A stretch of 64,000 bases of DNA from Pedobacter psychrophilus (GCF_001652725.1 NZ_LWHJ01000011.1:930001-994000); one strand, 5' to 3'. Positions 36,295 to 47,023 are shown, counted from the first letter of the stretch. Notes: generated by a model from the sequence alone, not told the origin. Made by a program: numbers and translations.

Positions 36295-36936
36295 ATGAAA
36301 ACATACGATAACATAAAAAAGTTGATTGATTGGTCAGAAAAATTTGAAGATCAACTTAAGGAGGGTGAGAATTGGGATGATAAAAATTTTGCCCTTTGGC
36401 TTTCTGAAGAGTTAAAAGTCATAAAACAACCAGACATGATTTTATCAGAAAAAACAAAGCCAGCAATTACCATGTACATCTATTTCATGTATAAGTATGC
36501 CTTATTTTATTCTAGAAAAATTTTTAAAAATTCTTTAATTTATTCTATAGATGATTTAAGTGTTATAGCGAGTTTATTACCAAATAAGCAATTAACAAAA
36601 GCAGCGGTTATCCGAAAGAGTTTAAACGAAAAATCTTCAGGAAACGAGGTGCTAAAAAGATTACTTGGTCAAAATCTGATTAAGGAATCTAATAATCCAA
36701 ATGATAAACGCAGTAAACTATTAGAGCTAACTACTGCTGGTTTTATGGAATTAAACGCTGTAAAAGATCAACTAGAGAAAATGGGAAATTTAGTTGCTGG
36801 TGATCTAAATGAACAGGAAAAAATATTTCTATTGAACATTTTGTCAAAACTCAATGAGTTTCACAGACCTATTTTTGAAGCCAATAATGAAACATTATTG
36901 AATGAAAAGCTAGGTATTAAAAATGAAGTTCTTTAA
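36295..36936 (+). CDS. MarR-like winged-helix regulator
   Basis: 213 residues. The central part has the MarR order: helix, then SIDDLSVIASLLPNKQLTKAAVIRKSL, the recognition region NEVLKRLLGQNLIKES, and the wing with DKRSKLLELTTAGF, matching the DxRxxxxxLT motif of the family. N- and C-terminal helical extensions supply the dimer interface and make it longer than typical MarR proteins (~150 residues). It is divergent from the TonB-dependent receptor across 110 bp containing two inverted 13-bp repeats, so it probably regulates both genes. Confidence 0.83.
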   Translation: MKTYDNIKKLIDWSEKFEDQLKEGENWDDKNFALWLSEELKVIKQPDMILSEKTKPAITMYIYFMYKYALFYSRKIFKNSLIYSIDDLSVIASLLPNKQLTKAAVIRKSLNEKSSGNEVLKRLLGQNLIKESNNPNDKRSKLLELTTAGFMELNAVKDQLEKMGNLVAGDLNEQEKIFLLNILSKLNEFHRPIFEANNETLLNEKLGIKNEVL

Positions 36937-36979
36937 TAATAATACTTAACTATTTCTTCTTTATCATTTATCTAAATAC

Positions 36980-39900
36980 CTACATATTCCTTCTATACTG
37001 ACCACCAACTTCATATAATGCATTAGAAATTTGTCCCAAAGAGCAATATTTAGTCGCCTCCATCAATCCTTCAAAAATATTTTCTCCATGAATGGCTTTA
37101 AGCTGTAAATCTTTTAATAAGCTTTCGGTTTTATCCGCATTTCTATCCTGGAAAGTCTTTAAATTATGGATTTGTAATTGCTTTTCTTCTTCTGTCGCTC
37201 TGATGATTTCTCCGGGAGAAACAGTTAATGAACCTTCTTTATTTAGGAATGTATTTACGCCAATAATTGGGAATTCGCCGGTATGTTTTAAGGTTTCGTA
37301 ATACAAAGATTCCTCTTGTATTTTACTGCGTTGGTACATGGTTTCCATGGCTCCTAAAACTCCACCGCGGTCATTAATGCGTTTAAATTCTGTTAAAACT
37401 GCTTGTTCTACCAAGTCGGTTAGTTCTTCAATAATGAAAGCGCCTTGCAAAGGATTTTCGTTTTTGGTTAAGCCTAATTCTTTGTTAATGATTAATTGGA
37501 TTGCCATTGCCCTACGAACAGAAGCTTCAGTAGGAGTGGTGATTGCCTCATCATACGCATTGGTATGTAAAGAATTGCAATTATCGTAAATAGCATAAAG
37601 TGCTTGCAACGTGGTTCTTATATCATTAAAATCTATCTCTTGAGCATGTAAAGATCTTCCAGAAGTTTGGATATGATATTTCAATTTTTGAGAACGGTCG
37701 TTACCTTTATATTTATGTTTAATGGCTTTTGCCCAAATTCTTCTGGCAACCCTTCCTATAACAGCATATTCTGGATCAATTCCGTTAGAAAAAAAGAAGG
37801 AAAGGTTAGGTGCAAAATCATCAATATTCATTCCACGGCTTAAATAATATTCTACAAAAGTAAAACCATTAGAGAGCGTGAAGGCAAGCTGTGAAATTGG
37901 ATTTGCACCGGCTTCTGCAATGTGGTAGCCAGAAATAGAAACAGAATAGAAATTCCTGACTTTTTCTTCGATAAAATATTGTTGGATATCACCCATCATC
38001 CGCAAGGCGAATTCTGTTGAAAAAATACAAGTATTTTGCGCTTGGTCTTCTTTTAAAATATCTGCTTGCACTGTTCCACGTACTGTGGCAATCGCTTTTG
38101 CCTTAATAGGCTCATAAATATCAGCTGACAAAACTTGATCGCCGGTTAAGCCAAGTAACATCAAACCTAAACCATCATTACCTTCGGGCAATTTGCCTTC
38201 ATAATGTGGTTTTGTATTACCTTTATCTTTATAAATGGCATCAATTTTCTTTTCGATTTCTTTCTCTAAGCCATTTTCAATAATGTATTTTTCACATTGC
38301 TGATCTATAGCAGCATTCATGAAAAAACCTAAAAGCATTGGTGCAGGACCATTGATAGTCATGGAAACAGAGGTAGATGCAGCACATAAATCGAAACCAG
38401 AATATAATTTTTTAGCATCGTCTAAAATGGCGATGCTTACACCAGAATTCCCTATTTTACCATAAATATCCGGACGTTCATGCGGGTCTTCGCCATATAA
38501 AGTGACCGAATCAAAAGCGGTAGAAAGTCTTTTTGCTGGCTGACCTAAACTAACATAATGGAAACGTTTGTTGGTCCGTTCCGGTCCGCCTTCTCCTGCA
38601 AACATACGTGTAGGGTCTTCTCCTTCACGTTTTAATGGGAAAACTCCGGCTGCATAAGGAAATTCACCAGGTAAATTTTCGGTTAATAACCATCTTAAAA
38701 TATCTCCCCAAGCTTCATATCTCGGTAAAGAAATTTTTGGGATTTTTAATTTTGATAAGGATTCTGAAAATAAAGATTGTTTGATTTCCTTATCCCTCAC
38801 TTTGTAGATAAAATATTCTTCTTTATACTGCTTTACAGTTTCTGGCCATTGGCGTAAAAGTCGTTTACATTCTCCATCTAAACGCTCTTCAATATCGGCG
38901 TAAAGCTGTTTTAAACTTTCTATTTCCTCGGCTTTAGCCTGATGATTTTCTAAAATTTCTATAGTTCCTTTTAACTGAAAAAGTTGTTGAGCCAATTTAC
39001 TTTGCGCATTAACAAACTCGGCGTAAGCCTGATTAGCCTCTGCAATTTCTGCCAGATAACGCGTTCTATCTGGTGGAATAATATAAACTTTCTCTGATTC
39101 TTCTTTTGTAAAATCCATCTTTGCATTAAAATCGATTCCCGTTTTATCGGTAATCTTTTTCATCAGGGCAGAAAATAGATTGTTGGTGCCGGGATCATTA
39201 AACTGGGAAGCCATTGTGCCATAAACGGGAAGTTCCTCATCTTTAGCATCAAATATATTATGATTGCGTTTGTATTGTTTTCTTACGTCCCTAATAGCAT
39301 CTTGTGCACCACGTTTATCAAATTTATTGATGGCCACCATATCGGCAAAATCCAACATATCAATTTTTTCCAGTTGTGTAGCTGCACCAAATTCCGGCGT
39401 CATTACATATAAAGAAACATCGCAATGTTCCGTAATTTCTGTATCAGACTGGCCGATGCCGGAAGTTTCTACAATTACCAGATCAAAACCTGCGGCTTTA
39501 CAAATATTTATAGATTCTTGAACATATTTTGATAAGGCCAAATTAGCCTGACGTGTAGCCAAAGAACGCATATAAATCCTTGGACTGTTGATAGAATTCA
39601 TCCTGATTCTATCGCCTAAAAGCGCACCACCTGTTTTTCTTTTTGAGGGATCAACAGAAATAATGGCCATTGTTTTATCGGTTTCTACCAAAAACCTACG
39701 AACCAGTTCGTCTACTAAAGAAGATTTTCCGGCACCGCCTGTGCCAGTTATTCCCAAAACAGGGATGGTTTTATTGCCAATTAACTTATTTACTTCTTTT
39801 AAAAAATCTTCAGCCGCCGCTGGGAAATTTTCTGCAACAGAAATTGCCGAAGCAACAGATTTTACATTTCTATTGGGTAATGTTTTAATTTCTCCATTTA

Positions 39901-40351
39901 ATTTGGTGATGGTGGGGAAATCAGTTTTTATAAGCATATCATTGATCATGCCTTGCAAACCCATTCTGCGTCCATCATCTGGAGAATATATTTTATTGAT
40001 ACCGTAAGCTTCTAATTCTTTTATTTCATCGGGTTGTATCACACCGCCGCCACCAGCAAAAATTTTGATATGAGAAGCGTTTCTTTCCTGTAATAAATCG
40101 AACATGTATTTGAAATATTCGATATGCCCGCCTTGGTAGGAAGTCATGGCGATACCTTGCACATCTTCTTGAATGGCGCAATTCACTACTTCATCTACAG
40201 AACGGTTATGCCCCAAATGAATCACTTCTGCACCTGAAGATTGCAAAATTCTCCTCATGATGTTGATGGTGGCATCATGTCCATCAAAAAGCGAAGCAGC
40301 GGTCACAAATCTGATTTTATTATTTGGTTTATATATGGTGGTATCTTGCAT
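36980..40351 (-). CDS. icmF: Fused isobutyryl-CoA mutase IcmF
   Basis: 1123 residues. The N-terminal B12-binding domain has DGHD with the cobalt-ligand His25, then the G-domain with P-loop GTGGAGKS at 203-210 (MeaB-like chaperone), and the C-terminal radical mutase barrel with [20 protein letters not shown] and GNSGVSIA. This order, B12-GTPase-mutase, is specific to IcmF, which interconverts isobutyryl-CoA and n-butyryl-CoA; ordinary methylmalonyl-CoA mutase has the B12 domain at the other end. The fused GTPase loads and protects the cofactor. The gene stands alone and converges on the MarR-like gene. Confidence 0.95.
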   Translation of the reverse strand: MQDTTIYKPNNKIRFVTAASLFDGHDATINIMRRILQSSGAEVIHLGHNRSVDEVVNCAIQEDVQGIAMTSYQGGHIEYFKYMFDLLQERNASHIKIFAGGGGVIQPDEIKELEAYGINKIYSPDDGRRMGLQGMINDMLIKTDFPTITKLNGEIKTLPNRNVKSVASAISVAENFPAAAEDFLKEVNKLIGNKTIPVLGITGTGGAGKSSLVDELVRRFLVETDKTMAIISVDPSKRKTGGALLGDRIRMNSINSPRIYMRSLATRQANLALSKYVQESINICKAAGFDLVIVETSGIGQSDTEITEHCDVSLYVMTPEFGAATQLEKIDMLDFADMVAINKFDKRGAQDAIRDVRKQYKRNHNIFDAKDEELPVYGTMASQFNDPGTNNLFSALMKKITDKTGIDFNAKMDFTKEESEKVYIIPPDRTRYLAEIAEANQAYAEFVNAQSKLAQQLFQLKGTIEILENHQAKAEEIESLKQLYADIEERLDGECKRLLRQWPETVKQYKEEYFIYKVRDKEIKQSLFSESLSKLKIPKISLPRYEAWGDILRWLLTENLPGEFPYAAGVFPLKREGEDPTRMFAGEGGPERTNKRFHYVSLGQPAKRLSTAFDSVTLYGEDPHERPDIYGKIGNSGVSIAILDDAKKLYSGFDLCAASTSVSMTINGPAPMLLGFFMNAAIDQQCEKYIIENGLEKEIEKKIDAIYKDKGNTKPHYEGKLPEGNDGLGLMLLGLTGDQVLSADIYEPIKAKAIATVRGTVQADILKEDQAQNTCIFSTEFALRMMGDIQQYFIEEKVRNFYSVSISGYHIAEAGANPISQLAFTLSNGFTFVEYYLSRGMNIDDFAPNLSFFFSNGIDPEYAVIGRVARRIWAKAIKHKYKGNDRSQKLKYHIQTSGRSLHAQEIDFNDIRTTLQALYAIYDNCNSLHTNAYDEAITTPTEASVRRAMAIQLIINKELGLTKNENPLQGAFIIEELTDLVEQAVLTEFKRINDRGGVLGAMETMYQRSKIQEESLYYETLKHTGEFPIIGVNTFLNKEGSLTVSPGEIIRATEEEKQLQIHNLKTFQDRNADKTESLLKDLQLKAIHGENIFEGLMEATKYCSLGQISNALYEVGGQYRRNM

Positions 40352-40543
40352 GAAATTGGATTTATATCCTTCGACAGGATTTCAAATTTACGTTTTTGAA
40401 CTTGAAATGTCTAAAATTTAGATTATGTGTTTAACAGAAAATTAAAAAAGGAGAGAGAATTGATTTTAAAAATTATTTAGAAATCTCAGTTGAATTATTA
40501 ATTTCAAACATATTTTAATAGATATACAAATGGCTAATTCCTA

Positions 40544-41176
40544 ATGTCTAAAAATTTAAAAGTTAATTCTGATTTAATCTTATATTCTACTTCTCCAAGA
40601 TTGTATTTTATAATAAATTACTTCTCAGCGATATTAATTCCTCTAATTATTTTACCTTATATACTAATGTTACCAAAAGAAGTCATCGATTTTTGGTATG
40701 TTTTTATAATTATTTTTCTTCTTTTGATTTTAGTTTCTGGAATTCTTCAATTTCTACAATTAGAAAATTTAATAATCACCAATAATCATGTAATTTTAAA
40801 TCAAGGTATTTTCAGAGGGAAAATTTTATTTTCGATTGCGGATATCTCCGAAATCTATTATAATGATAATGAAATATCTTCCAATCTTAGAGATGGTACT
40901 GGAATGAATACTAGGACTTTACATGTTTATACAAACTATAGAACTACAATAGTATCAAAGGATAATGATAAATGGACTTTAAATACTTTAATGCCAAATG
41001 ACTATAAAAATTTTAGATTCTTTTACGACCAGATAAATCTTGGGGTTAAAGATTTGAAACCTAAAAAACTTACTTTTAAGGAGTATTGGAATAACAATCA
41101 AGATGGTTTGAAATCAATTTTATTAAATGGGTTTTTTTTGCTTTTTATTTACCTAATCTATCTATATTTTAAATAG
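40544..41176 (+). CDS. Membrane protein, possible bacterial PH domain
   Basis: 210 residues with two hydrophobic segments near the N-terminus (residues ~22-45 and 49-68), a hydrophilic middle of about 115 residues, and a C-terminal hydrophobic segment (LLNGFFLLFIYLIYLYF). The middle part, with IITNNHVILNQGIFRGKILFSIADISEI, resembles the beta strands of bacterial PH (YdbT-like) domains. The family call is weak. No clear operon partner: icmF is divergent and the GLPGLI gene lies beyond a repeat-filled spacer. Confidence 0.6.
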   Translation: MSKNLKVNSDLILYSTSPRLYFIINYFSAILIPLIILPYILMLPKEVIDFWYVFIIIFLLLILVSGILQFLQLENLIITNNHVILNQGIFRGKILFSIADISEIYYNDNEISSNLRDGTGMNTRTLHVYTNYRTTIVSKDNDKWTLNTLMPNDYKNFRFFYDQINLGVKDLKPKKLTFKEYWNNNQDGLKSILLNGFFLLFIYLIYLYFK

Positions 41177-41224
41177 AAATCCTAAAATTTTTCTTTTCGG
41201 GAAAATTACTGTTATTTTTTCTTT

Positions 41225-41317
41225 GCGTTAGGGATAGTAACGACATCCTTTTTTTGCCCTGTCCAATACGCAAATGGCAAAAAAAGATATAGTGAATAGC
41301 CTGTTAAAACGCCCAAA
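41225..41317. repeat. REP-like palindromic element, copy 1
   Basis: It opens GCGTTAGGGATAGTAACG and closes AAAACGCCCAAA, with terminal GCGTT/AACGC inverted repeats at 41225 and 41308. A second element with the same opening and closing occurs at 60332-60426. Confidence 0.6.
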
Positions 41318-41420
41318 ACTCTTATTTATCCTAAAATAATAGGGAAGCCTTTTAAATGTTGTCTGTGGTTTTAGCCAAAACTGAATCTTAATTGTTAAAA
41401 TGTGTTAATGGATTTTTTAT

Positions 41421-41439
41421 ATTACGATATATTCGTAGT
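41421..41439. promoter_or_regulatory. BlaI-type operator in front of the GLPGLI operon
   Basis: ATTACGATATATTCGTAGT is a near-perfect 7-5-7 palindrome and agrees at 16 of 19 positions with the sequence before blaI at 46860-46878. It lies 23 bp upstream of the ATG and overlaps a -7-like TAGTTTTA (41436-41443), a position expected for repression. Confidence 0.6.
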
Positions 41440-41462
41440 TTTATGAAAAATTAGTAAAAGTT

Positions 41463-42386
41463 ATGAAAAAGATTTATTTATTATTAGTATGCTTGATTGG
41501 GTTAAAGTGTTTTGCCCAACAACCTGACATTGCTTTGCTTAGGGCAAATTATAATTACGTTCATATTATTGATACCAACTTTAAAGAGCAACCGCGTAAA
41601 GAGGAAATGCTTTTAGTGATTGGAAAAAATGCTTCCATCTACACTAGTTTTGACAAAATCAATAGAGATATTGCAATGAAGAAACAAGTGGAAGAGCAAA
41701 TGAAAAACCAGGAGGGTAGTAATAATATGAAGATCAATGTATCGAGTTTAGGTTACAGGCCAACTACAAATGTTGATTATTTTACTTTTGCTAGCGAAGG
41801 AAAATTTTTTGTGAAGGAGCGCTTGATCAATAACTACCTAATAGAAGAACCTATTCCAGTTTTTAATTGGAGCATTGAGAAAGATACGATGAGTATAGGA
41901 GGTTTCTTGTGCCAAAAAGCAACTGCTAATTTCAAGGGAAGAAATTGGATTGCCTGGTTTGCATCTGATCTGCCATTTAGCACAGGGCCTTGGAAATTAA
42001 ATGGTTTACCAGGTCTTATTTTAGAGGCTTATGATGATAAAAAAGAAGTTCAGTTTTTATTTAACAACTTGGAAAAAGTAATAGCAGCCCTAAAAGAAAA
42101 GGAAGAAACTGATCTAAAGAATAAAGTGATGATTATGGGTAGTGATAAATTCGACTATATGGGGTCTGATATTTCACTCCCTAAAGAGGGCATAAAAACT
42201 TCTAGAAAGGATTTTGAAAAGCTAAAGCAAGCACAAAAAGATGATCCCCAAGGATTTGCTAAGACCCAAATGGCTGCTATGGGAATGAGCGGTGATATAA
42301 GGATTAGTTCAGTTTCTAATTCAAAAACTGGTGGTGCAAAAGTTCCGGTAATGAATAACCCTATAGAACTTCCAGCTATTAATTAA
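41463..42386 (+). CDS. GLPGLI family protein
   Basis: 307 residues with a signal peptide (cleavage near LKCFA-Q). The defining motif is present as GPWKLNGLPGLILEAYD, after the strands around FLCQKATANFKGRNWIAWF. GLPGLI proteins are secreted or outer-membrane-associated Bacteroidota proteins of unknown function that often sit beside TonB-dependent receptors or BlaI/M56 genes, as here. The stop codon overlaps the next gene's ATG by one base, so the two are translationally coupled. An operator shared with blaI lies just upstream. Confidence 0.92.
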   Translation: MKKIYLLLVCLIGLKCFAQQPDIALLRANYNYVHIIDTNFKEQPRKEEMLLVIGKNASIYTSFDKINRDIAMKKQVEEQMKNQEGSNNMKINVSSLGYRPTTNVDYFTFASEGKFFVKERLINNYLIEEPIPVFNWSIEKDTMSIGGFLCQKATANFKGRNWIAWFASDLPFSTGPWKLNGLPGLILEAYDDKKEVQFLFNNLEKVIAALKEKEETDLKNKVMIMGSDKFDYMGSDISLPKEGIKTSRKDFEKLKQAQKDDPQGFAKTQMAAMGMSGDIRISSVSNSKTGGAKVPVMNNPIELPAIN

Positions 42387-45043
42387 TGAAGTACTTATTA
42401 ATCCTCTATTTTTTGTTAGGTATATGTAATGCTGTTTGTGGGCAAATAGTTATTGAAGGCAAAGTAATTGACAGTTTATCCAAACCTATTGGCTTTGCCA
42501 GTGTATTGCTGAAAAGTACTGAGGGTGGGTTGCTGAATTTTACCAGAACAAATGACAAAGGTGAATTTAAGCTTATTTCTAAAACAGAGACTCCACTTTA
42601 CAGTATTGAAGTAAGCAGTATTGGTTATCAGAAAAAATCTGTTTTAATAAAGTCCGAAATTAAAAGCTATATCATTATATTAAAGGGCAGTACCATAGAT
42701 TTGCCTACTGTAGTAGTAAAAAACGGACCTTCACTTACCACAAATGGAGATACCCTAAACTATAAAACTTCTGACTTTGCCGATAAACAAGATCGAAGTA
42801 TTGGCGATGTGCTAAAAAAGATGCCGGGTATAGAAGTTGCAGACAATGGTAAAGTGAGTTATAATGGCAAAGGTATTTCTAATCTTTATGTGGATGGTGA
42901 TAATATTTTAGATGATAAATATAACATTGCTACTAAAGCAATTCCTCACGGTGCCGTTGATAAAGTACAGGTGATAGAAAAAGATCAGCCTATTAAAATG
43001 CTTCGTAAAAATAATACGAGTGATGATGTTGCACTTAATTTGGTGACTACAGATAAAGCAAAATTAAAACTGATAGGTGATGCTAAGGTAGGAGGAGGAA
43101 TGCCAGAAAATTTTGATGTGGGTTTTACCGGTATGATGTTCAAAAGAAAAGTTAAATTTATTAATAGTTTAAAGGCCAATAATGTTGGGGAGAATTTAGC
43201 TAATGATTTAATATCACATAATTTAACTGATTATTTAAAGGGTGTAGAAAATAACAGACCTGATAATTTTTTGTCTGCTGGTTTATCTTCGGTTCCTATG
43301 TTGCCACAAAACAGAACATTATTTAATAATGTTGGCGTTGCAAATTTTAACAACCTCTATAAGTTTAGTGATGATTTATCAGTTAAAGCCAATATTTCTT
43401 ATTTAAACGATTCGCAAACACAGTTTTATCAAAGGTCATCAGAAACTTATTTATCACAAGACACTTTTAAATATTCCGAAACTCAGGATAATCGTTTTAA
43501 ACCTCAAAAATTAAGGACACAGTTTAATATCAATTGGAACGAGGAAAATAATTATTTAAATAACACTTTGGTTTTAGATTATGCGCCAGAAAAGGTTTAT
43601 TCAAATTTTATCATCAATAATGTGGCTGCAATACAGAATTTAAGTCAAAAAACCTTAAATTTTTCTAACGATTTAAGTTGGAGAAAAAAGTTTAAATCTG
43701 AGCAGATGATTAATTTTTATTCTTACATCAACAGCAGTAATCAACCTGAAAATTTGCTGGTTAAGCCAGGTTTAAATCAGGCTTTTATCAATAATAATCA
43801 ACCTTATAATGGTTTATTCCAGAACGCAGATCTTCCAACTTTTTTTACTAATAATTATGCAAGCTTCACTTTAGTCAAAGATAAGTTTATCCAAACCTAT
43901 AAAGCTGGGTTTAATTATCAAAATCAAAGTTTAAACACCCAACTTTATCAAATCTTGGGAAATGATCAACCTAATTCTTTAGGAGAGAATTATATAAACC
44001 AGCTTAATTGGAATAAAACAAAGTTATTTTTAGAGCCAAATTATGATTATGTAAGTGATAAATTTAAACTTTCATTTGCTATTCCGTTTAGCTATAATAT
44101 TATCGATTATAAAGATGTTTCAAAAGGATTTGAGAATAGCCTAAATCGCTTATTTATTAATCCGAAATTTTCTGCAAAGATACAATCGGGCATTGAAAAC
44201 TATTTTTTAGCAAGTTATAGTTTTATGAATAGTTTAGGAGGCATTAATGATATTTATCAGGGTAATATTTTAACAAATTATCGTTCTCTTTCCAGTAATA
44301 ACTCACCGATTAATGAGAGCAGAACAAATTCGTTTTCGGGCGTATTTAATTATCGTAAAGCGATAGAAATGGTTTTTTTAAATGCAAGTGTTAATTATTC
44401 AAATTCTATTTTAAACACGATATCATCTTATCAGATTACAGACAACACTCAACAACGCATTCAAATACCTCTAGAAAACTCCATACAAAGCTTTGATTTT
44501 AAGATTGGGGCAAGTAAATATCTTTTTCCTTTAAAAACCACTTTTAATATTGGCTTTAAGTCTAGCTTTAGTAAGTTTAACCAGTTTCAAAATAACGAGT
44601 TATTGCCTTTTTCAAATATTTCTAACACCTATAATTTAGGTTTTGATACTAAAATAAGTAAGAAGATAAATGTCAGTTATAAAGCTAATTATAACCATAA
44701 TTTAAGCAAGACGGTATCTGTTAAAGACATTAAAAACAAGGTAAATCAGCTCAATCAAAAAGGTACATTATCTTACAATTTGCTTAATAATGTCTATTTA
44801 AATTTATCTGCAGAGCAGATTTATACCCAGCAATCATCTCAAAAAGATTTAAGTTATGTTTTCGCAGATGTTAATTTAAAATATAGGTGGGTCAAATTTA
44901 AAACTGATATTGAACTTAACGCTAACAATTTAGGGAATATAAAAACTTTTGAAACCGTATTTGTGTCCTCAAATTCCTTATCAAAAGGTCAATATCAAAT
45001 TTTAGGAAGAATGGTATTAATAAAAGCCGCCTTTAACTTTTAA
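42386..45043 (+). CDS. Outer membrane beta-barrel protein with CarboxypepD_reg-like domain
   Basis: 885 residues. A signal peptide (NAVCG-Q) is followed by a carboxypeptidase regulatory-like domain (residues ~21-95), a plug-like region with VLKKMPGIEVADNGKVSYNG and NLYVDGDNI, and a long barrel ending in an aromatic residue (KAAFNF). It is of the OMP_b-brl_3 or TonB-receptor-like group; no clear TonB box was identified. It is co-translated with the GLPGLI gene, and its last 4 bp overlap the end of the convergent BlaR1-like gene. Substrate unknown. Confidence 0.88.
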   Translation: MKYLLILYFLLGICNAVCGQIVIEGKVIDSLSKPIGFASVLLKSTEGGLLNFTRTNDKGEFKLISKTETPLYSIEVSSIGYQKKSVLIKSEIKSYIIILKGSTIDLPTVVVKNGPSLTTNGDTLNYKTSDFADKQDRSIGDVLKKMPGIEVADNGKVSYNGKGISNLYVDGDNILDDKYNIATKAIPHGAVDKVQVIEKDQPIKMLRKNNTSDDVALNLVTTDKAKLKLIGDAKVGGGMPENFDVGFTGMMFKRKVKFINSLKANNVGENLANDLISHNLTDYLKGVENNRPDNFLSAGLSSVPMLPQNRTLFNNVGVANFNNLYKFSDDLSVKANISYLNDSQTQFYQRSSETYLSQDTFKYSETQDNRFKPQKLRTQFNINWNEENNYLNNTLVLDYAPEKVYSNFIINNVAAIQNLSQKTLNFSNDLSWRKKFKSEQMINFYSYINSSNQPENLLVKPGLNQAFINNNQPYNGLFQNADLPTFFTNNYASFTLVKDKFIQTYKAGFNYQNQSLNTQLYQILGNDQPNSLGENYINQLNWNKTKLFLEPNYDYVSDKFKLSFAIPFSYNIIDYKDVSKGFENSLNRLFINPKFSAKIQSGIENYFLASYSFMNSLGGINDIYQGNILTNYRSLSSNNSPINESRTNSFSGVFNYRKAIEMVFLNASVNYSNSILNTISSYQITDNTQQRIQIPLENSIQSFDFKIGASKYLFPLKTTFNIGFKSSFSKFNQFQNNELLPFSNISNTYNLGFDTKISKKINVSYKANYNHNLSKTVSVKDIKNKVNQLNQKGTLSYNLLNNVYLNLSAEQIYTQQSSQKDLSYVFADVNLKYRWVKFKTDIELNANNLGNIKTFETVFVSSNSLSKGQYQILGRMVLIKAAFNF

Positions 45044-46473
45044 TTACTTTCTATCATAATTCCTGTACCTGTAATTTTATTTTTTTGGACGCTTATTTTT
45101 TTGATATCACTACTTTTAATGAGGTCTAGGTTTTTACTATCCAATATTTTTCCGTTTAGGTAATAAGTAATTTTAGAGGAATCTTGTGGATTAATTTCCG
45201 GATGGTTATTTACATTGATGAAAGCTATCTTTTTAATCTTATAATTTGCAGTTCCAGCATTTGGAGTAATTCCAATTTTAATATTGTCTACACTTACATC
45301 TTTTAAATCGGTAATATTTTTACGAAGTTTATCAGAAATGGTATTCAATTTTGCTATCAAAATAGTAGGATTATATTCAGAGGTATCTTCTAAACCCAAT
45401 TTTTCATCAATTGTTAAAGATGAAATACTATTTAAGCCCAAAGAATTTTTTACTCCGCTACTATCTACTGAAACCTTTAATAATTTAACGGATAGAGTTA
45501 ACTTTTTAGGGGATTTTTGTATTTCCTTTTGATAAACCGTTTTATTAATATTATTTACAAAATCTGATGGTGGCTTTAGGGCGGTAAAATCAGCTATTGA
45601 TTCTTTATTGACAATGGAAACGGTAAATGCTAAACAAGTGCTCAACAATAATGGTAAAATAATAACGTAGGAAATGATTTTGCTTTTAGCAGATTTTCTA
45701 ACATTCATCATGCTGATTCGTTTTTTGATGTCAGAGAAGTTAAAACTATTCACCAGGTTTGTTTGGAGTTTTAAGTTATTTACACTTAATAAACTATATT
45801 GATATTCTTTTTTATCAATTCCACTATTTAAGATTTTATCATCAGTTATAAATTCTATGTTTTCTTTTATGGCCTTTTTCATCAACCAAATGCCAGGATT
45901 AAACCAGTAGAAAACTGTACTTAATTCCGCAATTAATATATCCAAAGTATGCAATTGTTCAACATGAATTTTCTCATGAGCCAGTATAGTGTTGAGGTCG
46001 TTTTTAGAATAAATAGATGGATTGATGTAAATGGTTCTCCAAAAAGAAAAAGGAGAAACTTTGTCTTTTAATATTCTGATTTTTAAATTATTAAGATAAT
46101 CTAATTGTGTTTTTTGATGAATTTGATAAAGAGAATAAAGCTGTATAAACAGCCTTAACATAAAAGTGATAATTCCGATAATGATTACAGTGATGATAAT
46201 CCCATAAAAATCTACGAATAATTGTGGTTTGATGATTGGCTCTTTATTTATGCTTTTAACCACTTTACCAACTGTAGCAAAATTATCTTGGTTACGATAA
46301 AAGAAATCAGTAAGGTTGATGAAAGGATACAGACTGGAAAAAATAATCCCAAAAACTAAATAAAACCTATTAAGGTTGTAAAAAGTGAAATTCTTTAAGA
46401 TCAAATAATATGCACCCGTAAAAAGTAAGAGTACAAAATTTATCTTCATCAAGATTAAAAAGACTGGATACAT
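45040..46473 (-). CDS. M56 family (BlaR1-like) membrane metalloprotease
   Basis: 477 residues. Four transmembrane segments surround the cytoplasmic zinc protease site, in which LAHEKIHVEQLHTLD carries the HExxH. The periplasmic C-terminal part (~200 residues) is not a penicillin-binding sensor; its end, YYLNGKILDSK to ITGTGIMIESN, resembles the plug-like or carboxypeptidase-regulatory segments found in Bacteroidota M56 proteins. By analogy with BlaR1, it senses an extracytoplasmic signal and cleaves the BlaI repressor. Its start overlaps or abuts the blaI stop (46474), so both are in one operon. Confidence 0.9.
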   Translation of the reverse strand: MYPVFLILMKINFVLLLFTGAYYLILKNFTFYNLNRFYLVFGIIFSSLYPFINLTDFFYRNQDNFATVGKVVKSINKEPIIKPQLFVDFYGIIITVIIIGIITFMLRLFIQLYSLYQIHQKTQLDYLNNLKIRILKDKVSPFSFWRTIYINPSIYSKNDLNTILAHEKIHVEQLHTLDILIAELSTVFYWFNPGIWLMKKAIKENIEFITDDKILNSGIDKKEYQYSLLSVNNLKLQTNLVNSFNFSDIKKRISMMNVRKSAKSKIISYVIILPLLLSTCLAFTVSIVNKESIADFTALKPPSDFVNNINKTVYQKEIQKSPKKLTLSVKLLKVSVDSSGVKNSLGLNSISSLTIDEKLGLEDTSEYNPTILIAKLNTISDKLRKNITDLKDVSVDNIKIGITPNAGTANYKIKKIAFINVNNHPEINPQDSSKITYYLNGKILDSKNLDLIKSSDIKKISVQKNKITGTGIMIESN

Positions 46474-46839
46474 TTATTTTTCTTTAGGGTTTTCAATTAA
46501 ATTGATAATGTCTTTAAGTTCTTCTGCGCTTATTTTATTGTCTTTAACAAAAAAGGCGACCAAATCTTTATAAGAATTTTGAAAATAGTTTTCTACAAAA
46601 CCTTTCATAAACTTCTTTTTATAATCTAATTCTTTAACAGCAGGCGCATATCTATTGGCATTTGCAAAACGCTCGCTTTTTAAATATCCTTTTTTTTCTA
46701 GGTTTTTAATTGTTGATGCTAAAGTGGTATAAGGTGGTTTTGGCTCTGGTAGGGCATCCATAAAATCCTTAATAAACCCCTTACCAATTTGCCATACTGT
46801 AATCATGGCTTCTTCTTCTTGTAACGTCAACTTTTTCAT
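46474..46839 (-). CDS. BlaI/MecI/CopY family repressor
   Basis: 121 residues with the winged helix LTLQEEEAMITVWQIGKGF, the recognition segment PPYTTLASTIKNLEKKGYL and the C-terminal dimerisation helices. The region where BlaR1 cleaves BlaI in staphylococci is present (ANANRYAP to FMKGFVENYF), though the exact site cannot be read. It is transcribed with the M56 protease behind it. A 19-bp operator-like sequence lies 21 bp upstream of its start and another before the GLPGLI operon, indicating autoregulation plus control of the convergent operon. Confidence 0.93.
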   Translation of the reverse strand: MKKLTLQEEEAMITVWQIGKGFIKDFMDALPEPKPPYTTLASTIKNLEKKGYLKSERFANANRYAPAVKELDYKKKFMKGFVENYFQNSYKDLVAFFVKDNKISAEELKDIINLIENPKEK

Positions 46840-46859
46840 TAATACGAATATATCAAATA

Positions 46860-46878
46860 ACTACGATATTTTCGTTGT
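46860..46878. promoter_or_regulatory. BlaI-type operator in front of blaI
   Basis: ACTACGATATTTTCGTTGT, a 7-5-7 imperfect palindrome with core ACGA-N5-TCGT, differs from the site at 41421 at only three positions. A degenerate additional half-site, AATACGAATATA, lies at 46842-46853 between this site and the ATG. Confidence 0.6.
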
Positions 46879-47023
46879 ATAATTCAGATTATTATAAATT
46901 TGATTAGAACAAAGTTTTAGCTTCAAAAAACAACCAACATTCAATCCTTAAAACCTTATTAATCCTATCTTTTTTGGGATTACTAAATATATTATCCTTT
47001 ATTTGCGTTAAAATCAAATCTAA

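Noticed and set aside
39588-40007. Open frame of 139 codons on the plus strand opposite icmF
   Set aside because: Mirror of a strongly conserved coding strand; no start context, no recognisable domain.
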